Source: an uncultured Roseobacter sp. (GTDB lineage Bacteria > Pseudomonadota > Alphaproteobacteria > Rhodobacterales > Rhodobacteraceae). From it: a stretch of 64,000 bases of DNA. The notes beneath the pieces were generated by a model. It did no database searches, was not told where the DNA came from, and saw nothing but the letters and a program-made list of their open reading frames with translations. A program made the position numbers and the translations under genes. Positions 25,520-34,985 of this stretch are shown in pieces. The DNA is taken from the NCBI RefSeq assembly GCF_947496515.1, contig NZ_CANMDB010000008.1:1-64000 (forward strand). The letters are read 5' to 3'. How positions within the stretch are numbered: the first letter of the stretch is position 1; each line of letters starts with the position of its first letter.

Positions 25520-26110
25520 ATGGTCAAGGATCACCGCGATACCGCGTTTGACCGGTCGCTCGAAGACTTGCCGCCCGATCTGCGCTGGCGCGAGTGGATG
25601 CGTCGGGTGGAGGCCGTGCTCTTTGCCAGTGCCTCCCCTGTCCCGCGGGAAGATCTGGCGCGTGTCGTTGGTCAGAATGCGTCGGTGGATCTGTTGATAG
25701 AAGACCTCGCCGCTGAGTTGGAAACCCGCTCTTTTGAGGTCATCGAGGTCGCTGGCGGGTGGATGTTGCGCACACGGTCGGCCTATGCGCCGGTGATCCG
25801 GGCTGCGGCGGATGTGAGCGTGCAGGAGCTGGATCTCAGAGAGTTCGACATCGCGGTGCTGGCTGCCATTGCCTACAATCAGCCGGTGACGCGCGATGGC
25901 CTGAAAGACATCTTTGGCAAGGACATCAGCCGTGATCTGATCGCACGCCTGCATGCGCTCCGACTGATCGGTACCGGCCCCCGCAGCCCGCGCCGGGGCG
26001 CGCCCTACAGCTACGTCACGACCCCTCAGTTTCTGGTCGCCTTCGATCTGCAATCGCTTCAGGATCTGCCCGACCGCGAGCAGTTGATCGACGCTGGTCT
26101 GCGTGAATGA
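25520..26110 (+). CDS. scpB: ScpB-like segregation and condensation protein (accessory copy)
   Basis: The 196-residue protein has the two winged-helix layout of ScpB: VEAVLFASASPVPREDLARVVG at residues 30-51, then FDIAVLAAIAYNQPVTRDGLKDIFG, ARLHALRLIG and GAPYSYVTTPQFLVAFDLQSLQDLP. It begins two bases after the DUF1403 stop, so the two form an operon. No ScpA gene is adjacent. The housekeeping smc is 26 kb away at 52066. Such DUF1403-ScpB pairs are generally accessory, and their partner complex is not known to me. Confidence 0.8.
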   Translation: MVKDHRDTAFDRSLEDLPPDLRWREWMRRVEAVLFASASPVPREDLARVVGQNASVDLLIEDLAAELETRSFEVIEVAGGWMLRTRSAYAPVIRAAADVSVQELDLREFDIAVLAAIAYNQPVTRDGLKDIFGKDISRDLIARLHALRLIGTGPRSPRRGAPYSYVTTPQFLVAFDLQSLQDLPDREQLIDAGLRE

Positions 26111-26409
26111 TCGCGCGGCGCTCTTGATGAACCTGTCTTCCTACCAATGATGTAGACGTATGCGGTTACCACAACACAGTTTTACATCTGTCGTGGTGGC
26201 TGACCGCTGCGGCGATAGGCTCGCGTGCACTGCGGGGAGGTGAGCGCAGCCACATCCAGATCCGACGACAAGGCAGTGATCCCTCTTTGCTATGTGACCC
26301 CGGGCGCTCTCAGCGCGTGGCGTTGGATCGCCGTGTACGGTCCGTCATGCGGTAGCCGCGGTGCAGAGGTGCCTGTTCGACAGATCGCCTTGCCGACTCG
26401 CTCCTGATC
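26111..26409. other. 299-base intergenic region, no gene seen
   Basis: The segment separates the convergent ends of the ScpB-like gene and the receiver gene at 26410. No convincing coding frame, repeat or strong terminator was found. Confidence 0.5.
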
Positions 26410-26787
26410 TCAGATCTCCAGAGCCGACAAGGTGGTCCGAAGGGTGTCCAGTTTCAGCGGCTTCTCCAGTACGCCATCAAAACCATGATCCTCGACCTTA
26501 CGTGGATCATGCCAGCGCACGTCCGCCGTCAGAGCGATCACCGGCAAGTGCCGGCAGTCAAGGGATGGATCGTTGCGGATGACCCCAGCGGCCTCCACCC
26601 CCGACATCTTCGGCATGTGCAGATCCAGCAGCACGGCACCGATCCCGGTCCTGTGCGTCGACAACATGTGCAGACAATCCTGACCATCGCAGGCGGTCAG
26701 GAAATCATACCCGATTTCACGGCACATTTCCGACAGAACCAGTCGTAACAACGCATCGTCATCTGCGACCAGCACCGCTTTATGCAC
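26410..26787 (-). CDS. Single-domain response regulator (CheY-like)
   Basis: This 125-residue receiver has the acidic pair ADDD (residues 8-11), phospho-acceptor Asp55 in VLLDLHMPKMSG, the Thr in IALTAD and Lys in EKPLK. It has no output domain. I chose the GTG at 26787, which overlaps the end of the kinase gene by eight bases behind a GAAAAGG site; a longer frame would run deep into the kinase gene. It is presumably phosphorylated by that kinase. Confidence 0.88.
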   Translation of the reverse strand: MHKAVLVADDDALLRLVLSEMCREIGYDFLTACDGQDCLHMLSTHRTGIGAVLLDLHMPKMSGVEAAGVIRNDPSLDCRHLPVIALTADVRWHDPRKVEDHGFDGVLEKPLKLDTLRTTLSALEI

Positions 26788-28666
26788 CCTTTTCACCTTT
26801 TGACGCAGCGCCGCGGACGGGCAAGTAGACTTCGAACGCGGTCCCGGTTCCCACGACACTGTCGACGGTAATTGTGCCGCCCATCAGATTGATCAATTCG
26901 TGACAGATGGACAAGCCCAGCCCCGCGCCGCTGGTGTCGCGTGTCATTGAGTTATCAACCTGGCGGAACCTTTCGAAAATCTCCTCCATATTGCCGCCTG
27001 CAATACCCTTGCCGCTGTCAGTGATCGAAAAGCCGATCCTTTCGACGCCATCGGCGGTCGGGTCAGGGCGAAATGCCCGAATCGCGATAACGCCTTCTTT
27101 CGTAAAGCGGGCGGCGTTGTCCAGGAGGTTGTTCATGACCTGCGACAACCTGATGTCGTCAACGGTGATGGTCTCTGGCACGTCGTCATCTACCGTCGCC
27201 GTGACCGACACAGCTTTCTTCATCTTCTCTACCAGCCCTTCCGCCAATCGCTGCCATTCATTCAGCAGGGGCGATACCGGAACGTCCCGTTCCCATAACG
27301 CGACGGCATTGGCCTCAAGCCGGGACACATCCAAGACATCGGTGAGCAGTTTGATCAGCCTGTCCGACGCTTTTCGTCCGGTATCGACGAGCATCCGCTG
27401 CTTCGCAGGTAGATCAGCGCGTTCCAGAAGCTCCAGTATCCCGCTTATCGCGGTCAGCGGTGTGCGGACTTCGTGGCTCATTGTTGACAGAAACGTGGAC
27501 TTCATCGCACTGGCGCTTTCGGCTTCCTTGCGCGCAATCTCCAGATTGCGGTTGGCAGCTTCCAGAGCCCCCGTCGCCATATCCGCAAAGCGCAGGCCCC
27601 GTCTGTTGGCGCGCGACAGCAAAATGAAGATGGCGAGCAGGGCAACGTCCAGCACGATACCGACGACGAGAATGACAATTGCCTCGATGCCTGAGTTCTC
27701 CTGCCTGAAGCTCAACCCCGAACGGATATCGAGTGCCCATTCACGACCGTAAAGCGACATCAAGATCCGCTTTTCCTTGATGGCATCATGATCGTAGTCG
27801 GTATCTTCCGAACTGATCTCATCGTAGATGATCTCGTCACCATCGCTGATCCGCACGGCGGTGGCGCGCCGGTCTTTGTCCAGAACGCCTTCCATCAGCC
27901 GTTTGACGACAAAAGGAGCGTAGACCGCGCCCAGAAACCTGTCGGCATGCGTTGCGTCGGCCCCGTTATCCGAGGTTCGGTAGAAAGGCGCAAAGAAGAG
28001 AAATCCGGGTGTGCGCCCTTCGTCCTGAACCAGAATGATCGGACCGGTGATTTGTGTCGAGGCGCTGTCACGTGCCTGTGTCAAGGCAGTGTAGCGGTTG
28101 GTCTCATGCATCATGTCGAGACCCACGGCTTCAATGTTTATGTCTTCGGGCTCGATGAAGGTAATGGGTTGATAGATATCTGCCTGCCGGGGCGGGTGGA
28201 CCTTGAAGTCCGGCCGGTCTTTTCGCTGCCGCGCCAGATAATCGGGCATGTCAGCTGCGGTAATTTCGTGGATGACACCGATCCCGTTGATGCCCGGATA
28301 ACGGTGCTCAATATCGAGGTTCTGCGCAAAGCTGCGCCATTGGTCGAGATCGACCCCGTTATCATGGGTCTTGATGGCCGCAACCCCGGCCCAAAGGGCC
28401 ACTTGGTACTTCTGCAGCCGTTCTTCGATCAATTCGGCGACCTGGTCTGCGGCAATATTGAACCGCGTTTCGGTGCGAAGCGCCAGCTGGTACTTGACGT
28501 ACTGCCACACGACCAGGGTCAGACCTACGGACAAGAGCAGGGTCAACCAGTGAACGAGACGCAGCCGACCGAGCCGTTCGATCGCCCGTCGTTCGTGTGC
28601 TACGGTTTCTGGCGGAATACTGTGCGGGGTGTCCGGCGCCGGAGCGCCCGGGGCATCTGTGGTCAT
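26780..28666 (-). CDS. CHASE-domain sensor histidine kinase
   Basis: The 628-residue inner membrane kinase has helix 1 at about 38-57, a periplasmic CHASE domain (about 70-315, including YPGINGIGVIHEI and FFAPFYR), helix 2 at about 327-350, a HisKA domain with the acceptor histidine near residue 398 (STMSHEVRTPL), and an HATPase domain with NNLLDNAARF, DSGKGIA, FERFRQVD and GAGLGLSICHEL. The ATG at 28666 follows GGGGAGGA; an in-frame ATG six codons earlier overlaps that site. It is translationally coupled to the receiver at 26410. Confidence 0.93.
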   Translation of the reverse strand: MTTDAPGAPAPDTPHSIPPETVAHERRAIERLGRLRLVHWLTLLLSVGLTLVVWQYVKYQLALRTETRFNIAADQVAELIEERLQKYQVALWAGVAAIKTHDNGVDLDQWRSFAQNLDIEHRYPGINGIGVIHEITAADMPDYLARQRKDRPDFKVHPPRQADIYQPITFIEPEDINIEAVGLDMMHETNRYTALTQARDSASTQITGPIILVQDEGRTPGFLFFAPFYRTSDNGADATHADRFLGAVYAPFVVKRLMEGVLDKDRRATAVRISDGDEIIYDEISSEDTDYDHDAIKEKRILMSLYGREWALDIRSGLSFRQENSGIEAIVILVVGIVLDVALLAIFILLSRANRRGLRFADMATGALEAANRNLEIARKEAESASAMKSTFLSTMSHEVRTPLTAISGILELLERADLPAKQRMLVDTGRKASDRLIKLLTDVLDVSRLEANAVALWERDVPVSPLLNEWQRLAEGLVEKMKKAVSVTATVDDDVPETITVDDIRLSQVMNNLLDNAARFTKEGVIAIRAFRPDPTADGVERIGFSITDSGKGIAGGNMEEIFERFRQVDNSMTRDTSGAGLGLSICHELINLMGGTITVDSVVGTGTAFEVYLPVRGAASKGEKGA

Positions 28667-28769
28667 GGCGTCCTCCCCTTTCAACTCGACCCCTCACTGT
28701 CGGTTTGCTGCGATCAGCCCTTTCCCAAACGCCTTCCAACCAGCGGCTCGCACCGCGCGCGATCAATGA

Positions 28770-29135
28770 TCACGCTGCACGCTGCTCGGCGTAGCTGACC
28801 AGCGCTTCCAGATCACGCAGGTATACCGGCTTGCGCAGAATCCAGGTCACGCCGGGAAATTCAGCCAACACTTCCCCGTGGGCAAACTTGCTGGTGCCCG
28901 TCACGAGGATCACCTCGGCATCGGGAGCCGCGTACCCGGCGTATTGCGCCAGACCAAGGCTGTTGGTGTCACCGATCATCAGGTCGATGATCAAGAGATC
29001 TACTTTGCTTGTTCTCAACACGGTCAGGGCGCTGGCGATGGTGTCGCATGCGACAACCTGGTGGCCCGCATCTGAAAGACACTCCCGGAATACGTCTCTC
29101 GCGGCGTCGTCATCTTCAAGCAGGAGTACGCGCAT
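28770..29135 (-). CDS. Single-domain response regulator
   Basis: The 121-residue receiver has LLEDDD at 5-10, acceptor Asp51 in LLIIDLMIGDTNSLG, VTGT and the lysine in LRKPV. No output domain. It lies 103 bases upstream of the kinase gene in the same direction and has a strong AAGGAGAG site. It is clearly homologous to the receiver at 59554, sharing the DYASY/QYAGY and VTxTS segments, though that copy has lost key residues. Confidence 0.9.
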   Translation of the reverse strand: MRVLLLEDDDAARDVFRECLSDAGHQVVACDTIASALTVLRTSKVDLLIIDLMIGDTNSLGLAQYAGYAAPDAEVILVTGTSKFAHGEVLAEFPGVTWILRKPVYLRDLEALVSYAEQRAA

Positions 29136-29637
29136 AACAAGAACTCTCCTTAAATCATTATTCTTTAGGTAATATCCCTTATTAGTCTATTAGTAGAATT
29201 ATTAGGACCGATCTAGACCTAAATTGCTGGGCTTTGGGTCTTCATTACACGGGTTTTGGAGGCGTAATGCCCAGTTGCACTAGCGTTGCGCGCGGTTGAT
29301 CTGCCGCTATGTTCTCTGTGCTATTCTATGCCCCCCGGAAAATCGGACGACGTTGCCGGAAGCGCGATCAGAGTGCTGTCACCAGAGCATCTTGACCGCG
29401 GAGGCAGGGAACCAAAACGGCAATGAGAGAAAAGATCCGGGTGACGTCCCGATTGCCGCCGTCAAATATCCTTGGGGATGGACGCCAACAACATGGATAA
29501 ATTTCCACCCAGCCATGGCAGCCGGACGTGCTACCTTTCTTCGGTACGTGATGTCCGAGTGAGAGGTCCGGTCGGGATTGATCCATTCAGCATGACTGTT
29601 TCAGTCTGCGATAACCAAAAAACAGTCACTCCAGACG
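29136..29637. other. 502-base intergenic region with AT-rich promoter segment and an inverted repeat
   Basis: Bases 29155-29225 are unusually AT-rich for this genome and lie just upstream of the receiver gene, so they probably hold its promoter. GACTGTTT (29594-29601) and AAACAGTC (29620-29627) form an eight-base inverted repeat just beyond the MFS stop; it could be a weak terminator, though no T-run follows on the minus strand. No gene is seen. Confidence 0.5.
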
Positions 29638-30843
29638 TCATGCAGCACCTGTTGGCATACGCTTGATCCACAGGACCGTCAGTGCCATTGCGCCGACGAT
29701 CGGCAGGGCGCCAAGGGCAAGTATGGTCCAGCCCGCGCCCACCACCAACGCCCCCGAGGCGAAAGCGCAGACAGAGGCGCAAAGTGCGATGGCGGTGTCG
29801 TTCAAGCCCTGAACAGCCGCGCGTTCGTGCGGGGCAAGCGCGTCGGCCAGCAAGCTTGTGGCGCCGACGAAGCCAAAGTTCCACCCGACGCCCAACACGA
29901 TCATCGCGCTGTAGAAGTGAGGCAGGGTTATGCCGCTGGCGGCGATCACCGCAGAGCCAGCGAGCAGGGCGAGACCTGTCATGACGATGGCGGTCGCGCC
30001 AAACCGCTTGATCAGGAACCCTGTGACGAAGCTTGGGGCGAACATGGCCACGACGTGCCAGCGAACCACATCACCCGCATCGGCTTCGGTAAAGCCGCAG
30101 CCTACCATAGCGATGGGCGTCGGCACCATCAGCAGGACCATCACCCCTTGCGAGACCGCTGCGGTCGCAACCGCGACAGCGACCATCGGGCGCCGCAAGA
30201 CAGCGATCACATTGACAGCCGGGGCCGAAGCGGTTTCTTCCATTCTGGGCGCCCGTCCTAGGCCGCGCAGGAACAGCAGCGGCAGAATGCCCATCCCGCA
30301 CAAGACACTGATCGCACCATAGGCACCCGCAAAGGGGATCGGGGCAAGCATATCCTTGGTGCGGGTAAAGACCTCTGGCCCCGCGAAGGCGGCCAGCAGT
30401 CCGGATGTCAGCATCAGCGAAATGGCGACCGGTTTCCACCGATCCGGCACCACTTCGGCCGCGGCAAAGCGAAAGAACTGAAAGCAGGCAAGTGCTGCCC
30501 CAAGGGCAAAGTGCCCGACGAGGAGGAGGGGAAAGCTGGCCTGCAGGACGCCCGCGACCGCTGCGGCGCCGCCCGCTGCGGCCACCGCCGCCCCCGCCAC
30601 GAAGCCCGCCTGTCTCCCGAAGCGACCCATGAAGAGCGAGAACGGTGCCGCTGCCACGAGCCCGGCGAGCGTCGAGACGGAGGCGGGCAAGGTGGCCAGA
30701 CCGGGCGTTGGCGCGAGCAACAGACCCGCCAGCGCGCCGAGGATGATCATCATCGGCATGGCGGATCCAAGGATCGCATTCGCAGCCAGCAGCAGCGCGA
30801 AGTTGACGAGGCCTGTGGGCGAGGTTTGGTCGGTCGTGGTCAC
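29638..30843 (-). CDS. MFS transporter
   Basis: The 401-residue protein has about twelve hydrophobic segments and the MFS loop 2-3 motif FMGRFGRQAGFVAG, plus a second-half FLIKRFGATAIVMTGLA. It is a drug-efflux-like or general MFS permease; the substrate cannot be told. I chose the GTG at 30843, after which the first helix begins within 15 residues; the frame stays open to 31146 but the added residues lack transporter character. Upstream and downstream spacing is large, so it is probably monocistronic. Confidence 0.82.
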   Translation of the reverse strand: MTTTDQTSPTGLVNFALLLAANAILGSAMPMMIILGALAGLLLAPTPGLATLPASVSTLAGLVAAAPFSLFMGRFGRQAGFVAGAAVAAAGGAAAVAGVLQASFPLLLVGHFALGAALACFQFFRFAAAEVVPDRWKPVAISLMLTSGLLAAFAGPEVFTRTKDMLAPIPFAGAYGAISVLCGMGILPLLFLRGLGRAPRMEETASAPAVNVIAVLRRPMVAVAVATAAVSQGVMVLLMVPTPIAMVGCGFTEADAGDVVRWHVVAMFAPSFVTGFLIKRFGATAIVMTGLALLAGSAVIAASGITLPHFYSAMIVLGVGWNFGFVGATSLLADALAPHERAAVQGLNDTAIALCASVCAFASGALVVGAGWTILALGALPIVGAMALTVLWIKRMPTGAA

Positions 30844-31495
30844 CGTGTCTTTCCCGGCATTTGTGCTGACCAAAGGGAAGAGGATCCGGGCCAGATTTGC
30901 TGTATGGGCGCTCAATACGGTCGTTTCCACGCAGCAGACCTGCGTATAGATGTGCTCCGGTTCCACGGGGTCAATGCGCCTCAGCACCTGGGGGGGAGCG
31001 GTCTCAGTTGTCGCAGACCCGAAACGGGGCGGTGTCGGTGGCTCTCGACGCATTTTTGAGGGGCAAGTGTCAGACGCCGAGGGTAGACATGAAAACCTGC
31101 GGGACGGTTCGGCAACGCGCTGAGTTTTCCAATGACCTTGAACCACATACCATACCGGTGCCGCTGAAGGTGTGCTGACTGTCAGGGCCCGAGTACGTTC
31201 TCAAGAAGCCGGCGATCTATGCCGTCAGATCCGTGCCATACCGGCGGGGAAAGTGTCGTGCCGAGACAACAGGAAATCCGGTGAGCGCAGTGCTTTGATG
31301 TTTTGGTTCAACGGCCAGTGCAGTGCGGCCAAGCCGCAGGTCGATCCGGTGCGATGGACAGCTTAAAGCTACGCAATGATTGCTCCTTGGTCAGGACAGC
31401 AAGACCTGCGCAACCCGGAAGTCTGACCGCCTCTTGAGTGACCCGATGGGTACCGCAGATGACATCCCCGCCCGCCTTTGCGTGATGAATGCCTG
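30844..31495. other. 652-base region without a clear gene
   Basis: The region separates the MFS start from the end of the TctA gene; both run on the minus strand. The left part is an upstream extension of the MFS frame without recognisable content. I see no RNA gene or repeat. Confidence 0.45.
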
Positions 31496-32998
31496 CTACT
31501 CTTGGTTCTGACGCGACGGACGACGGGCCAGCTGATGGCGAAGCAGCGGCAGCAAGAGCGCGACGAGAGCTGTCAGGCCAAGCACCAGCGCAATGGGATG
31601 GCCCACGAAAAACGCCGCAAAGCTGCCGTCGGTCAGGATCAGGCCCTGTCGCAGGGTGATCTCCAGTGTTGGCCCCAACACCATGCCGATCACCAAAGGT
31701 GCCATTGGGAAGCCCTGACGGCGCAGGACGAATCCAACCACGCCAGCGGCGCCCATCACCAATAGATCGAACGGGTTGCCGCGGACGAAGTAGACCCCGA
31801 CCGCGCACAACAGGACAATGGCCGTCATCATGTAGGCTTCGCGAACGCGCAAGATCGGGGCGGCGACGCGCGACAGTATCAGACCCAGCGGCAACAACAG
31901 CAGGTTGATGATGAAGAAACCGGTGAAAATTGCGGCGATGAGCGTGGGGTTGTCTTCGACGAGTTTCGGTCCCGGAGTGATCCCGTGCAGGGTCAGCGTG
32001 GCGAGCATCACCGCGGTGATGGCGTCCCCGGGAATGCCCAACGCCATCGTCGGCACGAGCGCGCCCCCCGTGACCGCGTTATTCGCAGCCTCGGATGAGA
32101 CGATGCCATCCGGCTCCCCGGTGCCGTAGTTCGCCCCGTTTGAGGAGGACCGCCGTCCCTCCGCGTAGGAGATAAAGGCGGCTGTCGCGGCGCCGGTCCC
32201 CGGAAGAACGCCGACGAGATTGCCGATCAAGACGGATTTTCCGAGGTTCTTGAGCCGACCTTTCCACATCGCCAGTTTGGGCAGGACGATCCCTTTGAAA
32301 TCAACCAGCTCGGACGTTTGAGACAGGGCCGTGCTGGCCCGCATCAGCACTTCGGACAACGCGAACACCCCGATGACAACAGCCAGCAGATTGAACCCGG
32401 CAAAGAGCTGCCATTGACCGAAGGTGAACCGCATCTCTCCGATGATGGGATCTCCGCCGACCGTGGACAGAAAGATGCCGATCATCCCCGCCAGCAACCC
32501 CTTGATCACCGATCCGGTGGACACGGAAACGATACAGGTCATTCCCAAAAGGATCAGGGCGAAGGTCTCGATCGGACCGAATTCGAGCGCGAAGGCCGCG
32601 AGTTGCGGGGCCGCAAAGATCAGGACGATCGCGGATACCAGCCCCCCGATGACGGAGGCAACGGTCGCCCACCCCAGGGCGAGGCCAGCCTCGCCTCTCT
32701 GTGCCATTGGATAGCCATCCAGGCAGGTGGCGGCCGACTGTGGCGTCCCGGGGGTGTTGATCAGGATCGCCGCGATTGAACCGCCGTAGACAGATCCAGC
32801 ATAGACGGCTAGGAGCAACAGAATGGCCGGCGCCTGCCCCATGGTCAGCGTGAATGGCAGGACCATCGCAACGGCTACCGTCGACCCGATGCCCGGCATC
32901 GCCCCCAAAACGATGCCGAGGACAGTGCCCATCACGAGGACGAGCAACCCCTCGACTGTCAGCAGAATCGCGAGGGCATCGGGCAAGGAAGACAGCAT
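31496..32998 (-). CDS. tctA: Tripartite tricarboxylate transporter large membrane subunit (TctA)
   Basis: The 500-residue membrane protein has the TctA signatures GIVLGAMPGIGSTVAVAMVLPFT, ILINTPGTPQSAATCLDGYPMA, LVGVLPGTGAATAAFISYAEGRR and TMALGIPGDAITAVMLATL, with 10-12 hydrophobic segments. I chose the ATG at 32998, giving the family length; a longer frame to 33157 overlaps TctB. With TctB and the binding protein upstream it forms a secondary importer for di- or tricarboxylates or similar acids. Confidence 0.95.
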   Translation of the reverse strand: MLSSLPDALAILLTVEGLLVLVMGTVLGIVLGAMPGIGSTVAVAMVLPFTLTMGQAPAILLLLAVYAGSVYGGSIAAILINTPGTPQSAATCLDGYPMAQRGEAGLALGWATVASVIGGLVSAIVLIFAAPQLAAFALEFGPIETFALILLGMTCIVSVSTGSVIKGLLAGMIGIFLSTVGGDPIIGEMRFTFGQWQLFAGFNLLAVVIGVFALSEVLMRASTALSQTSELVDFKGIVLPKLAMWKGRLKNLGKSVLIGNLVGVLPGTGAATAAFISYAEGRRSSSNGANYGTGEPDGIVSSEAANNAVTGGALVPTMALGIPGDAITAVMLATLTLHGITPGPKLVEDNPTLIAAIFTGFFIINLLLLPLGLILSRVAAPILRVREAYMMTAIVLLCAVGVYFVRGNPFDLLVMGAAGVVGFVLRRQGFPMAPLVIGMVLGPTLEITLRQGLILTDGSFAAFFVGHPIALVLGLTALVALLLPLLRHQLARRPSRQNQE

Positions 32999-33008
32999 GG
33001 ACGAGGCC

Positions 33009-33467
33009 CTAAAATAGATATGTGAAGCGGGACACCGGCAGTGGCATGCCCAACAGGTGATTGAAGAACAGCACAAGCGCGCCCGGCACCGCGACAGCGT
33101 AAAGACCGACGACCAAGGGATTGCGGATCCCGAAAATCGGCAGGCTGATCGCCGCAAAAACGACCGAGGGCAAAAAGAACCCCTCGCGCCCGATCACGTT
33201 GGTGTAGGTCACCGCGGCCAGCAACAAAACGATCAACCGCGGCCAGCTTGTGACGGGCGCGGTGTCAGAGGGTGCACGGACCGCCTGAACCAAGGCGGCC
33301 AGTGCGAGCAGCATCCAAAGTGCGAGGATAATGCGCGGGAAAAATACCGGCGATTGCGCGGTTTCAGTGCTGGAATAGATCTGACCGAAGGTCGCGGCAT
33401 AAAGGCCCCCTCCCACAAGAAAGAGGGCCAGCAGAACCATCACCCGCTCATTCACGATATGTGTCAT
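33009..33467 (-). CDS. tctB: Tripartite tricarboxylate transporter small membrane subunit (TctB)
   Basis: This is a 152-residue protein with four hydrophobic segments, the family topology, and QSPVFFPRIILALW near residue 38. It ends ten bases before the tctA start and follows tctC. It is the small partner of the TctA channel. Sequence conservation in this family is low, so the call rests on size, topology and order. Confidence 0.88.
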   Translation of the reverse strand: MTHIVNERVMVLLALFLVGGGLYAATFGQIYSSTETAQSPVFFPRIILALWMLLALAALVQAVRAPSDTAPVTSWPRLIVLLLAAVTYTNVIGREGFFLPSVVFAAISLPIFGIRNPLVVGLYAVAVPGALVLFFNHLLGMPLPVSRFTYLF

Positions 33468-33525
33468 AGCAAGGTCTTGGCATGGGGTGGTGACCCGTCA
33501 GGCCCCGCGCCCCATGCCTGTTCCG

Positions 33526-34479
33526 TCACAGACCAGCGGCTTCGATCAACGCGCCGTTGGCCTCATATTGCTGTCGGAAGAACGTATCGAACGCCTCGGC
33601 GCCCCGGAAGTTGATGACGGTGCCGGAGTTTGCCGCAAACTCCTGAAATCCTGCCGACGACACGGCGGTCTCGCAGGCCGCTTCAAGCTTGGACGTGACC
33701 GCAGGGTCCAAACCCGCCGGTGCGAACAACCCGCCCCATAGGTAAAGCTCGTTCAGCGGTGCCTCGATACCGACCTCTGTTGCGGTTGGCACGTCTGGAT
33801 AGCTCTCGAGCCGTTCCGAATTGAACACCATCAGGGGACGAAAATCGCCACGGCTCATCAGGATTTCGGTGTCGCCGAAGAACTGTATCGTGCCCGATGT
33901 CAGTTCTTTCACCGCGGGGCCGGATCCCTGAAATGGCAGGTGCTTGAGCTTGTCCAGAATACCCAGCCCGGCAAAGGCCGCCACGGTCGTCAGATGTGTC
34001 ATGGCGCCGGGACCGGAGGAGCCGTAGACAAGCTCACCGGGGTTGGCAGTCGCCGCCTCGACGACATCGGCGGCCGTCATGTAGGGTGTGTCGGCGTTGG
34101 TGAAAAGAAGCGTCGGAGAGGCAGCAACGGAACAAATGGGCGTCCAGCTGTCGACGTCATAAGGGACATTCTTGATCTGCGGCTGGATGGTCGAGACCGT
34201 AATCGAGAAGTATCCCAACTGATAGCCGTCGGCGCGCTGGCCCTGCAAGGCGGAGGCGGCAACGGTCCCTGATCCGCCCGCCATGTTTGACACAAACGCA
34301 TCCCCGCCAATGGCTTCGGCGAAATGAGGAGCCAGTCCGCGCAACAACAGATCTGTGCCGCCACCGGCGTTAAAGGGCGCGATCAGATTGATGGGGCGCT
34401 CAGGAAAAGCGTCTTCTGCACCCGCTGACGTCGCTATTACCACACTGGCCACGATGCCCGAAAACGTCTTGATATTCAT
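33526..34479 (-). CDS. tctC: Tripartite tricarboxylate transporter substrate-binding protein (TctC/Bug family)
   Basis: The 317-residue periplasmic protein has a signal peptide (cleavage after SAG-A near residue 21), followed by the Bug-family opening FPERPINLIAPFNAGGGTD, the loop MAGGSGTVAASAL, and GAMTHLTTVAAFA. It delivers a carboxylated substrate to TctAB. It is the first gene of the tctCBA operon; a promoter should lie in 34480-34600. Confidence 0.92.
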   Translation of the reverse strand: MNIKTFSGIVASVVIATSAGAEDAFPERPINLIAPFNAGGGTDLLLRGLAPHFAEAIGGDAFVSNMAGGSGTVAASALQGQRADGYQLGYFSITVSTIQPQIKNVPYDVDSWTPICSVAASPTLLFTNADTPYMTAADVVEAATANPGELVYGSSGPGAMTHLTTVAAFAGLGILDKLKHLPFQGSGPAVKELTSGTIQFFGDTEILMSRGDFRPLMVFNSERLESYPDVPTATEVGIEAPLNELYLWGGLFAPAGLDPAVTSKLEAACETAVSSAGFQEFAANSGTVINFRGAEAFDTFFRQQYEANGALIEAAGL

Positions 34480-34985
34480 GTATTTTCCTCCCGTGCGGCG
34501 GCTTTTGTGCCACCACTATTTCCCTAGTACGATTGCAAGATAGCATGGCAACCGGAAATACCAATCACTCGTGGTCGTCGTGGGGGTAATCTTTACTCGC
34601 GCGATGCAGCGGTCAACGGCATGATCTGTGCCGAAGGCCAATGGCCGCGTTTTCGCGGGCATTGCTGGGGTCAGTCTCGTTTTTTGCGCCCGTCTCCTAT
34701 GGTCTTGGATCATACTTCAGGGTCCGAACTAGGGGGTGAGCGCCTGTGAGGATCCTCTATGCCGGAGGTCGTGTTAGATCAGGCGCAGTGGTGTTGGAGG
34801 ACAGATGTCCGGTTCTTCCTTCGGGTGCGGTGCCACGCAAAGATGCAGGTTGCCGCGAAGCGGGCAGGGACCTTGAATACGGTATTGGAAGGCCACGGGT
34901 GATCGCGGCGCAGAGTTCTCCCGAAGGTGCGAGCCTCGAAAAACCTCTGGCCATCGGTGACGTCGGTCGCCACTGACAGGCGCGT
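34480..34985. other. 506-base intergenic region
   Basis: The region lies between the end of the sugar transferase gene and the tctC start, both on the minus strand. It should hold the tct promoter near 34500-34600. No gene, strong hairpin or repeat is supported. Confidence 0.45.
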
